Source: Diplolepis rosae (lineage: Eukaryota > Arthropoda > Insecta > Hymenoptera > Diplolepididae). Taken from it: a stretch of DNA of 64,000 nucleotides. The first letter of the stretch is position 1, and each line of letters opens with the position of its first letter. Both the position numbers and the translations under genes were made by a program. The DNA lies in the NCBI GenBank assembly GCA_030998225.1, contig JAPYXD010000608.1, forward strand, positions 5,796,501-5,860,500, written 5' to 3'. Below are positions 55,417 to 64,000 of this stretch, piece by piece. The notes under the pieces were generated by a model. It searched no databases and had not been told where the DNA came from. It was given only the letters and a program-made list of their open reading frames with translations.

Positions 55417-56545
55417 ATGATAAATTCAGTGAAAGAAAAGTTTCTGAAAGCACATAATTTTTCAAATAAAATTTTCTGGTTAACTGAAACTCCGCAGAGT
55501 TGGACTGTACGACATTTGCAAAAAGAATTTAATAGCACCTTCAAATTGGCTCAGAAGACTAAAGAAATACAAATGAAATATAGATTCGGTTCATACCTAC
55601 CGTCAAGAAAATCCGTAACTCTTTCTGAAACTGATTTTTCATTAGAAAACAAATGTTCTGTCCGATGATATTATTTGTCTTATGCCTGGACGAAAATATT
55701 GTGTATCGGTTAAACAGACTGATGGTAAGAGAGTGAAAATTCAAAAGCGATTAATATTATACAACTTAAAAGAAGCATATCTACATTTCAAAATTTTGTA
55801 TCCTCATATGAAACTAGGATTTACTAAATTTTCTTTACTGCGTCTCAAAGAGTGCATTTTGGCTGATAGACATGGAACGCACACCGTATGTGTTTGCAAA
55901 ATTCATCAAAACTTCAAATTATTGAAAAATAGTTTCAAATGAGTTTTGTATCAACCTTCATTCAGAACTTACGAAGATGTATTAAACGATATGGTGTGTA
56001 AAAATTTCATTTCTGATTGCCAGCTTCTGAAATGCAATCTTTGTCTAGGCTTTAAAGATATTGGTACTGAATTAAAAATATTTGAACAAAATAATATTAC
56101 AATGGACTTATACTGATCCTTTTGCCTTATAAACGGTCACGAAAGACACGAAAACGTTTATCAACACGCTGAGAAATATAGCATTCATTCTTCATACACA
56201 CAACTTCATTGCCGAATGTCAAAGTAAATTTTTAAAAGCACTCAAACTTGAATTAAAAGCATAAGAATTTGTAATGATAGGTAATTTTTCAGAAAATTAT
56301 AGTTTCTTAATCCAAAATGCGATACAGAGTCAACACTGGAACAAAAATCAATGTACAATACATCCATTTGTTATTTATGGTTTAGAACCCGATGAAAATG
56401 GTCAACCAAACTTCAATAGTTTTGTTCTTATTTCAGAGTTCACTAATCATTACAATGTTGCTGTTCACACATTTCAAAAGAAATTCATTAATTGGCTTGT
56501 TGAAGAAAAAGATAATAGAATTTTTTCAAATTTATTGAAGTGGAA
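55417..56545 (+). pseudogene. Unclassified transposon protein (arthropod/cnidarian family), middle part
   Basis: Several adjoining frames give FGSYLPSRKSVTLSETDFSL, PGRKYCVSVKQTDGKRVKIQ, KRLILYNLKEAYLHFKI, then LRLKECILADRHGTHTVCVC, KIHQNFKLL, CQLLKCNLCLGF, and after breaks MIGNFSENYSFLIQNAIQSQ, HWNKNQCTIHPFVIYG and TNHYNVAVHTFQKK. I recognise this order (GTH.VCVC..HQN, FaENY.F..Q.a.Q..HW....T.HPF) from large uncharacterised proteins repeated in aphids, Hydra and other animals that behave as DNA-transposon products. The conserved acidic positions may be catalytic, but no named superfamily can be given. Stops near 55668, 55940, 56115 and 56235 break it. It is cut at 56545 by terminal repeat T. 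Confidence 0.6.
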
Positions 56546-57680
56546 CTTCTTATGGCGCGCCACGCATTTTTTCCGAGATGGGTAGGGCTTGGAAAACTTA
56601 ATGCTGACCGTAACGCTCGAAGATACTCGGGAATACTCGGGAACTTTCGGTATCGTGCATGGTGCAAGTAGAGCTCTGGGCAGTGGGCTCGTATTCAATT
56701 ACGCGTCACAGTGTATATTCAAGAGTGAAAACGGAGGGAAGAGAGAGAAGATACCGCCGGAGCAGACGACGCTCTCTAACTCCCTAAAGAGACGGTATAC
56801 CGCGTTCGTTATTCCTTATTCCTGGTAGTGGTCGTTCTTATTTCTCGAACCTCCCAGTGTGCATACAAAAAACTAGAGACGCAAATCGTTCATTTCGAGT
56901 AAAAGAAAGCGATAGTGGTCGCGTTGTTGACGTGTCAAGTTTATGAAACGAAGTCGCGAATGTCACAAATGAAAAAATCCGTATATTCCACTGAAGGTCA
57001 ACTTGGAAGGTTTAAAACTATTAAAAAACAAACTGTGGCACGTGAAAAGCTAGTTAGAGAGCTGTCTGAACGGAATAAATCGACAAATGAGGTGGTAAGT
57101 AATAAAATTACTACTTTTCCTGGTAAATCGATTCAGCTTCTTTTTTTAGTTATTTAATAATGAATGCATAATAAAAATTAACAGGCCGCTCGCTTGCGCG
57201 TTGAAACGTGTTGTATTTCTCTAATCTCGAAATTGTTACGAAACGTAGTTCGTAGGCACAAAACTCGACATGTTGATGCTTGTAGTAAATACACTGGTAT
57301 ATCCAACTTGGGTTGTTGTCTACTGAAAATCTTTCTCAGCTACTAGAGGGAGAAGATGGCGCTGCAGAAGCGGTCGTACGGTCGTAAACTGATGGCAAGC
57401 ACCATCTATAGGGAAATTCCGGTTTCATACTTCTAGACCTGGTATACCAATAATGTTTAAAATAAATACATTACATCTACATTTTTTGAAAAATATGTAT
57501 TAAGATTTGGGAAAGAAAATTACAAGTTAGATAATACAGTTTTGAGAAATGGACATGAAGTAAAATTTTTCAAATGTGACATTTTGTTAAAGATAGGGTA
57601 ATGGAATAATAAAGTGAAAGTTCTTAGCAATATGCGATTAAATATTCGATTGTCTTGAAAATACATAATGCGAGAAAAAA
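56545..57680 (+). repeat. Terminal repeat T, copy C (longest)
   Basis: Starts CTTCTTATGGCGCGCCACGC and runs through all blocks shared with copies A and B, then continues past the exon-like frame to AAGATTTGGGAAAGAAAATT and TTAGCAATATGCGATTAAAT (57640). It is not a simple LTR because the copies differ by internal deletions. It may be the promoter-bearing end of an unknown element. Confidence 0.75.
56969..57094 (+). CDS. Putative first exon inside terminal repeat T
   Basis: ATG 56969 opens 42 codons: KKSVYSTEGQLGRFKTIKKQ, then TVAREKLVRELSERNKSTNE, ending at a consensus donor GTG|GTAAGTAAT. The reading frame is partly kept in copy B (YSTDGQLGRL.TIKKQT). A basic, helical N-terminus is all that can be said. 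It could be the first exon of a transposase whose remainder is not in this copy. Confidence 0.35.
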
Positions 57681-57852
57681 AAATCTAACAAAAAAGAAAA
57701 CCAAAAACCAAAGATAAAAATTCAATGCAGACACGACCTTTCACTTCTCCCGCTGGAAAATAAACCTGCTTGGACCTGGCACGGAAAGTGAAACGTGTTG
57801 TCTGTATTGAATTTTTATCTGATTTTTGGTTTTCTTTTTTGTTAGTTTTTTT
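57680..57852. repeat. Long imperfect stem-loop
   Basis: AATCTAACAAAAAAGAAAAC, CAAAAA.CAAAGATAAAAATT, CAAT.CAGACA is answered by AATTTTTATCTGATTTTTGG and TTTTCTTTTTTGTTAG. Arms are about 60 bp around a 50-bp loop that itself contains TTTCACTT / AAGTGAAAC. A third partial arm (57909-57950: TTTCACTTCTTTCACCTGG, CCAAGCAGG) complements the loop. It may be a foldback MITE. Confidence 0.7.
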
Positions 57853-58320
57853 TTGTTAGATTTTTTTTCTTGTCATTCTTTTAAAAGCTTCTTTTCTCAT
57901 AATTTAGCCTAAGAAGTTTCACTTCTTTCACCTGGTCCAAGCAGGTTTAGTTTTTTTACTTTTCTGATGGTGCAGCTTCTCAGTATAAAAATAAGAAAAA
58001 TTTTATTGATTTAACCTCTTAGCTGCGGGAAAATTTCAGTACAAGTCGACCTCTTATAAAATGCAAAATTTATACATAAAATGACTGGATATCTCAGGTA
58101 GAGTCCCCGATCTGACTTCTGGTGGATATATCGACCAGCCCAGCAGGCAACGTAAAGTGCAATGTAAAAAATTTGTCTCATTTGCCATGAAGGTTTGAGA
58201 GGGTATTTCTATGTAATTTCACGCGCTGAATATGAAAAAAATAGTAAAAAAATTTCCGCAGACACCCTTGACCTTGAAAATCGCCAATTCAACCGATTGG
58301 AGGCACAGCAGACAAGAATA
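57853..58320. other. No gene seen
   Basis: Unique sequence between the stem-loop and the next element; no frame of interest. Confidence 0.5.
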
Positions 58321-58569
58321 ACACAGGCCCACAAAAAAAGTGGAATGAACTTTACATGTGACTATACTACCCCTATGGATTTTGAGCCGCTAAATCCGAA
58401 TCCGGTCTCAGAATTTCATCTGGACCCCCCTGTTTTCCCCTGGCCTAGGGTAAATGCGTCAAATCTTAGAAATTTCAGTATCTGTGAAAGCAATTTTGAT
58501 CTACGCAATATTAAATAAAACGATAATTTTTCACGTATCTCGAGTCGCTTGGTTCGAATCTTACTTTAG

Positions 58570-58910
58570 AATTTCCCTAGAGTAACTCAGAATTCCACTA
58601 GTCTAGGGAAAATGTGTTAAGCTGCGCAAAACTTGCGATTTCTGGAAGGTTCTATTTTTGAGCAAGAAAGCTGATATATTTTCGTATTTTGAGTTCCTGA
58701 ATTCATATCTGACGTGAGAAATGTTTCACAGTACTTCAGAATTTCCCTAGCCTAGGGAAAATCTGCAAAGATAAGGGAAACTTACAATTTCACGTAGCTT
58801 TTTTTTATACGGAGAAGCTTATGTCTTGTCGTCTTTCGAGTAGCTGAATTCATATCTGATATCAGACTTTTTGTACAAGACCTAGAAATTTTCCTAGTCT
58901 AAGGTAAAAA
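58570..58910. repeat. Repeated TTTCCCTAG.CTAGGG palindromes
   Basis: TTTCCCTAGAG (58572), CTAGTCTAGGGAAAA (58597), TTTCCCTAGCCTAGGGAAAA (58753) and TTTTCCTAGTCTAAGG (58890) recur at about 150-bp spacing with similar flanks, and again near 59530. This looks like diverged tandem units inside the element. Confidence 0.6.
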
Positions 58911-59095
58911 GTATAGTACGTGGGTTTTACGGTGACTTGATTTTTATATGGAAAAGCTGACGAGCATATGTATATCATGTGTTTAAGCATTGTGAGGGAC
59001 AGAACTAAAATTTGTCCTCGCTTTTTCTGTTTTGTATATCACTTTTACTTTCTAGTATAGGAAAGAAAAGTTGTTGCAAAAATCTCAAGAACAAG

Positions 59096-59371
59096 GTTGC
59101 CTCATGAGCATAAAATTACACTTCCTTCATTTCCATCTCGAACATTTTCCTGAAGATCTTGGTGATTACAGTGAGGAACAAGGAGAACGTTTCCACCAAG
59201 ATATCAAAGAAATGGAGCGACATTATTAAGGACGTTGGGATGAACACATGATGGTAGATTTTTGCTGGTTGTTGAAGAGGGATGTTGCGGGTGAAAACAA
59301 CAAAAGGAAGAGGAATCCACTCCGTCGGACGTTTGACGATAAAAGGACAAGGAAAAGACGAACGAACTAAT
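59096..59371 (+). pseudogene. Unclassified transposon protein, C-terminal fragment
   Basis: Plus-strand frame: SIKLHFLHFHLEHFPEDLGD, YSEEQGERFHQDIKEMERHY, stop, GRWDEHMMVDFCWLLKRD, then a basic tail (NNKRKRNPL, DDKRTRKRRTN). The SEEQGERFHQDI..ME..Y.GR....MM.DYCW.L.RD block is one I know as the C-terminus of long repeated proteins of unknown function in many arthropods, linked to DNA transposons. Only this last part remains and it has one internal stop. It lies inside the inverted-repeat element above. Confidence 0.7.
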
Positions 59372-59827
59372 ATCATGGAATTTTTTATAGGCTAGGGCAA
59401 TTGTTAGGAACTGCATAAAAATTCTGATGACAGAAATGAACACGGCAACTCAGAAGACGGAAAGATAACAGCTTTACCTTGCGAAAAAGGTCTGCATGAG
59501 TCTTCGGTATTTGCACAATTTTCTACGTTTTTCCCTAGGCTAGTGAAATTATGAAGTACTGTGGAACATTTTTCACGTCAGATATGAATTCAGGAACTCT
59601 AAATACAAAAATATATAAGTTTTCTTGCTCAAAAATAGAACCTTCCAGAAATCGCAAGTTTTGCGCAGCTTAACTTTTTCCAGGGGAAATTCTGAGGCTG
59701 GACTCAGATTCAGCGGCTCAAAATCCATAGGAGTAGTATACTCACATGTAAAGTTCATTCCACTTTTTTTTGTGGACCTGTGTAATAGAAAGAATCAACG
59801 CAGGAGAAGGACTAAGAGATGAAATGA

Positions 59828-60517
59828 GTGAGTAATAATCGCAGCTCAAATATTAAACATGTATTACCGGAGTTCAGAGGAGATACAAGCCCAATCAGAT
59901 ACATAAAAGAATTGAAGCAGTATTGGGAAGCGATAGAACCAAGGGAGAATGAAACCCACTATCTGATAGAAAGATCTTTACGAGGCCCACCAGGAGATTG
60001 GTGGCAAATCGTTAAAAGCGAGGTGCGAAAGTTAAAAACTTTCTTTCAGAAATTCACACAGGGATAATGGAGCGAAAAGGTTCAACATGAGATAAGGAGG
60101 AAAGTGGAATTTGGACATAATCTTCCAGAGAGAAATACATCAAGAGCCGAATATGCTATCAGCCTGTATGCAGAGGCGATAGAATTAAATCCACCGATAA
60201 AGGCAATTGAGATAATCTAGAAGCTAGCAAGACATTTTAATGAGGAGGTAAAATATGCCATTATAGTAAGAGGAATTTCTCGAGTAGAGGAACTAATCGA
60301 TCTATTAGAAAATTTCGACAAGGTGGGGCCTAGTAATTCAGGAAGAGGAGAGAACAAAGAATGGAAAGTAAGAAGGATAGAAGAGCAACAAAGCAATCGG
60401 TCAGAAAATAACACACAGGGCAGCATCGATACCAAGGGTCAGGAACACAACCTAGGACTGATGATAATAAAAATTGGAGAGGAGACAATTAACAGCCCTC
60501 TTTCTGATCCCAACTAA
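59828..60517 (+). pseudogene. Gypsy-type gag (element 3)
   Basis: Frame with HVLPEFRGDTSPIRYIKELK, IERSLRGPPGDWWQIVKSEV, then past a TAA FGHNLPERNTSRAEYAISLY, and past a TAG KLARHFNEEVKYAIIVRGIS and EELIDLLENFD. This matches the capsid-like region of Gypsy Gag (retrotransposon gag domain). The tail is Asn/Gln/Arg rich (RRIEEQQSNRSENNTQG). Two in-frame stops break it. The element's protease and RT follow after the inserted 1.5-kb repeat. Confidence 0.75.
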
Positions 60518-61985
60518 TTTTATTAATACGAAAATCAAAACATCTGAAAATAAAATACTTCTTTTAAATCGTGGTTGAGCGCCAATCACTTTACTTAAAG
60601 TGACAAAGTCAAATTAAATAGCCTTGAGACTCAAAACTCTAAAAGCAATAATACAAGGTGGGGTCAATCAAAAGTCACAACAGTTAGTTATAGCGGGTAA
60701 TAAATAAAAGAAACCAGAATTTAATTAAAATGAAATTTGGCAGAACATTATTTATTATAATAAACAGAATCTATACAATTTATGGTTACTTAAAGAAAAT
60801 TGCTAGAGTGACAAAGAAACAAATTTAAATTGTACAAGCGTCGAAACTGTCCCAGTCACACGCGACAATATGGCGAATTTTACTTAGTCTATCGCGTTGC
60901 CGCTCGAGAGAACAAGAGCTTAATAATGACTGAATTTAATAGTTTAAATTCTAGTTACTACGAGAAAGAGAGAATAAAATAATTAACGAAAAATATATAA
61001 GTATAGAAAAGGAGCACTCGCGAACACAAGAGAAAAAGAGAGGCAAAGTGGTCTCGGTAGGTAAGGTGGACGCCATAAAGCGTTAGTGTCAATTATAGAG
61101 TGTCTGGTATTTCCGGACAACTTGCCAAAGGAAATCAAATAAACCAAACTTACGCTACCTGTATGACATCCTCCAATTCCGGAACGAATCTTAAAATGAA
61201 CTCCACTTTCATTTTGACCACAATAATCTTCCAAAATTTCTCCCAGTCGTACAAAAATGAGCGTGGCACCGGCTTTCAGGAGTCGCAGGACGAGAGTGAT
61301 TAAGGAAGTCGCGACGCCAGAAAAGTTCCTGAACTTCCCCACGAATTAATCGCGTGACCCAATCGCGAACCCGGAAGCAGGTCACATGTCACATTTCTAC
61401 CAGACGACTAGGCAACCCGTGCCTAGTACAGTAATTGCCCTCGGCAAATAATTTTTATAAACACGCGGTTCTCTAGTACGACGAACAGCGCGTGTGGTAC
61501 ATTGTCACTATGTTAGGTAGTGTTCGACATTGTTAAAACACATAAATTTAGTATCTCTAACGTCTGTAACACTAAATACAAAGTCCTGAGGTCAGTGGGT
61601 CCCAGACTGTATCTTCCGGGTCACGGGGTTACAGCTCGACGTCCTATCTATCATGGCGTTGATAATTGATCCTTCGATCAGTCGAGACTCTTCCAGTATC
61701 GATATTCGATCCAGTGTCATGGCTGCCAGTGTTTACTTCTGCTTGGAATTGGCTACCTCTCTTCTCCAACGCCGCTGTCCTCTAGTGCCGTTGTCCTCGT
61801 GTTATGCATGGAACAGACGGGACAGGAAGCGTAAGTGCGGGTGATAAGTGTTACGAGTGCTCTCGGGTGGCGACGAAGTGCGGTCTCTCGTCACACGATT
61901 TTTTCCCGGGACATAATCCGACCTGTCATACCGGTGAGTCTCCTACAATATCTTTTCAAGTGACGGGTAAAATTTACCATGTCAC
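60490..61985 (+). mobile_element. ~1.5-kb LTR-like repeat, copy 2 (uninterrupted)
   Basis: Full-length counterpart of 15096-16445 plus 25594-26460, lacking the hAT element, its MITE and the foldback MITE, so it provides the empty sites for all three. It separates gag from protease of element 3. Short frames inside (61653-62025) are not conserved in copy 1, so it is non-coding. Confidence 0.7.
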
Positions 61986-62650
61986 AACACCCATATGTTG
62001 TATGATCCACGGGAGGACCTGTTAGAAGAACCGAAAGAAGGAGATACCAATAAACGCTCTAAATGTTATGTGGCAAATTTAATGATAGGAGACATATTAA
62101 AAATTGCACTTATAGAAACTGGTGCAGAAGTTAGGTGTCTATCTGACGAATTTGTGAACAAAAATATGGAACAATTTAGAGAATGTTCCATGTTACCGAT
62201 TGACGGAGTTACACTTAAGGGACCGATGGAAGGAAAAGCAGTATGATTAAATAAACAAATAAATGTAAACATACCCAACTGCCTCATTTAGACTATATTT
62301 TTGGTGGTACCAAAACTCTCAAGGCCCTGCATAATTGGCAGCGATTTCCTGGGCCATCTAAGAAGCAAAATAAATTTGGACAGTAAAACCATTTCATTCC
62401 TATATCTGGAGGGGGAACCTTCATTGAGAATAATCAATGGGAGATCAAACGACTCACATGAGAACATTACACAGAAAATAAACCTAAGAGGACGAATCAT
62501 CAACAGATATAGAATATAAAGAAGTCCACGAAAAGTTAGAAGAGACATTCACAATAGAACCTAAAGAGAAAAGAAAACTTCAAGAAACCCTATGGAAATA
62601 TAAAAAAAATTTTAGTAAACAACCAGGAAGATTAAGTCATATGAACCCAT
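61986..62650 (+). pseudogene. Gypsy protease and linker to RT (element 3)
   Basis: DPREDLLEEPK, then CYVANLMIGDILKIALIETG and AEVRCLSDEF: a retroviral-type protease in which the catalytic D-T-G has become E-T-G (about 62115). It continues with a VVPKLSRPCIIGSDFLGHL block, the second conserved part of the fold. Stops near 62244 and 62290 and further frame shifts show decay. Confidence 0.7.
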
Positions 62651-63465
62651 TCTAAAGGTGGAAAAAAACCAATCTTTCTTAGGTCGAAGCTATCTAGTAC
62701 CTATAGCACATAGAGAAAAAGTGGACGAAGAAATCCAAAGGATGCTCAATATGGAAATAATTCAGAGATCAAGCAGCCCCTACATCAACCCGATAGTACC
62801 TGTAATAAAAAAAAGATGGCACGGTGCGGCTGTGTCTGGTTGCAAGGAGACTTAATGAGATTCTGCTGGAAGACTGGGAATGCCCAGTACCAGCAGAAAT
62901 ACTATTTCAAAAATGTAAGGGAACAAAGATAATGTCAAGTCTGGACATGACTAGCAGCTTTTGGCAGGTACCCTTGCATTCAAACTGGAAACAATATATA
63001 GCGTTTCAGTATCGAAGGCGAACCTTTGAATTCAATGTGGTCCCTTGCGGTTTAAAGACAAGTACTGCAGCATTAGTTAGAGAACTCGATCAAGCATTAC
63101 AAGGGCTTGGAGACCATATAATATCATTTGTAGATGATACTTTAATTACCTCAGAATCGACACAGCAACATCTGGAACACATAGAAGAATTGGTCTATCA
63201 CTTGGAAAAATGTAACCTCACTATAAATTTAAGCAAATCACATTTCTTCAGAAAAGAGACAAAATTCCTGGGATTTGTACTAAATACTGAAGGCATCAAA
63301 CCCGACCCTGAAAAAATACAGAGAATGAAAGAATTTCCACCACCTAGAAACACAAAACAATTGAGAGGTTTTCTTGGATTAGTGAATTTCTATTTGAAAT
63401 TCAGTAGTAGGCATGTCTCTGAAATCATACCTTTGTTAAAACTAATGAAAAATGGAGTGCAATGA
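62651..63465 (+). pseudogene. Gypsy reverse transcriptase (element 3)
   Basis: SYLVPIAHREKVDEEIQRML and EIIQRSSSPYINPIVPVIKK give the fingers. A frame change near 62820 leads to an open stretch with VRLCLV.RRLNE-type block, SLDMTSSFWQVPLHSNWKQY, FEFNVVPCGLKTSTAALVRE, the catalytic SFVDDTLI (63124-63147), the SKSHFFRKETKFLGFVLN thumb and NTKQLRGFLGLVNFYLKF. It copies RNA into DNA. The catalytic FVDD is intact, and only a frame break and a stop at 63463 interrupt this domain. Confidence 0.85.
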
Positions 63466-64000
63466 AAATGGGTTGACGAGATGCAAGGCAGTTTCGAACG
63501 AATAAAGGATTTATTTTCCGATTCATTCATCCTGTACTATCCAGATGCCAAGAAACCATATTAATTGGAAACAGATGCAAGCAATTATGCACTAGGGGTT
63601 GTATTATATTAGAAAACCGAAAAAAAAGAGGTCATAACACTAGCTAGTAGAGCACTCAAGGAACCTGAGATAGCATACTTCACGACAGAAAAAGAACTAG
63701 CAATCCTGTGGGCATTAAAGAAGTTTAATATCGTATCTTCAAGGAGCGAAAATCATCAATCGCACAGACCACATGGCTTTAGCATTCTTAAAAACCTGTA
63801 AATTTGTAAATCTAGACTAACACGTTGAATACTAGCAATACAAGACTACAATATCACGATGGAGCACTGCCCTGGGAAAGAAAATAAAGCAGCGGATCTC
63901 CTGAGCAGACAACATCCAGATAAAGATTGGGAAAAAGAAAGAAATACCACTGAAATCCTTATTAATGAGGTAAAATACGAATGTTCCGGACAATTAAAAA
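63466..64000 (+). pseudogene. Gypsy RNase H, runs to window end (element 3)
   Basis: LETDASNYALGVVLY (first catalytic Asp in TDAS), a TTEKELAILWALKKF helix with the catalytic Glu, a shifted block around SHRPHGFSIL, and the closing CPGKENKAADLLSRQHPD. Stops near 63562 and 63610 and a frame shift near 63735. The integrase would lie beyond the window. Confidence 0.8.

Larger units (their letters stand above)
58321..59783 (+). mobile_element. ~1.46-kb unclassified DNA element with long inverted ends
   Basis: Left end ACACAGGCCCACAAAAAAAG, right end (complement) ACACAGGTCCACAAAAAAAA. Both continue with TGGAATGAACTTTACATGTG and ATGGATTTTGAGCCGCT. The inverted similarity resumes further in (58610-58770 against 59520-59690: GCGCAAAACTTGCGATTTCT, GTTCCTGAATTCATATCTGA). 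Between the ends lies a coding fragment. Target duplication was not found. Confidence 0.65.

Noticed and set aside
58545..58562. B-box-like GGTTCGAATC
   Set aside because: No A-box or acceptor stem upstream; isolated match.
61653..62025. Cys-rich frames in the 1.5-kb repeat copy 2
   Set aside because: Not conserved in copy 1, where the same region has indels out of frame.

Overview
This is a eukaryotic window, almost certainly from an insect or close arthropod. It is AT-rich and has no operons, no ribosome binding sites and no dense coding. Only one stretch looks like an ordinary host gene: a 186-bp exon at 35418-35603 encoding part of an immunoglobulin domain of the DIP / lachesin type of neuronal adhesion protein, bounded by a clean acceptor and donor. 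Nearly everything else is transposable elements, mostly broken and stacked inside one another, plus satellite-like tandem repeats. The insect order cannot be fixed from the sequence.

Layout. 1-600: tail of an env-bearing Gypsy (errantivirus-like) element and its 3' LTR. 600-2170: 5'-truncated Penelope-like element with a GIY-YIG domain. 2181-4590: ~868-bp tandem repeat. 4591-8750: no genes; a TTAA-flanked MITE, a 38-bp perfect palindrome, a cluster of GC-rich hairpins and degenerate AT-rich repeats. 8750-10450: second Penelope-like element, minus strand. 10740-31350: one env-bearing Gypsy element (gag, protease, RT, RNase H, linker, env) torn apart by nested insertions. Into its linker went a ~1.5-kb LTR-like repeat, and into that repeat went a 9,148-bp hAT element with 2,865-bp terminal inverted repeats. 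A small hAT MITE of the same family, a mariner relic and a 167-bp satellite lie nearby, and another mariner splits env.

31350-35400: a possible spliced minus-strand gene of unknown nature and a minus-strand mariner. 35400-39160: the DIP exon, then a ~123-bp tandem array (36440-37760). 39160-46740: more relics, including a pogo-like transposase interrupted by a small MITE, a 590-bp deleted mariner and two fragments of a DUF4817-type Tc1/mariner transposase. 46745-57680: three copies of an unclassified terminal repeat (A, B, C), degenerate hAT-arm relics, mariners, a deleted errantivirus with both LTRs, and a fragment of an unclassified transposon protein. 57680-64000: a long stem-loop, a TIR-bounded element with the C-terminus of another unclassified transposon protein, and a third Gypsy element (gag, protease, RT, RNase H) that carries a second copy of the 1.5-kb repeat and runs off the window.

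The most notable object is the hAT element. It has a perfect 8-bp target duplication, colinear arms of equal length that look almost identical, a shared array of CACTGATT/AATCAGTG boxes in both arms, and a transposase frame broken only by two in-frame TAG codons. Host transcription here is probably limited to the DIP-type gene, for which most of this window would be intron or flank.
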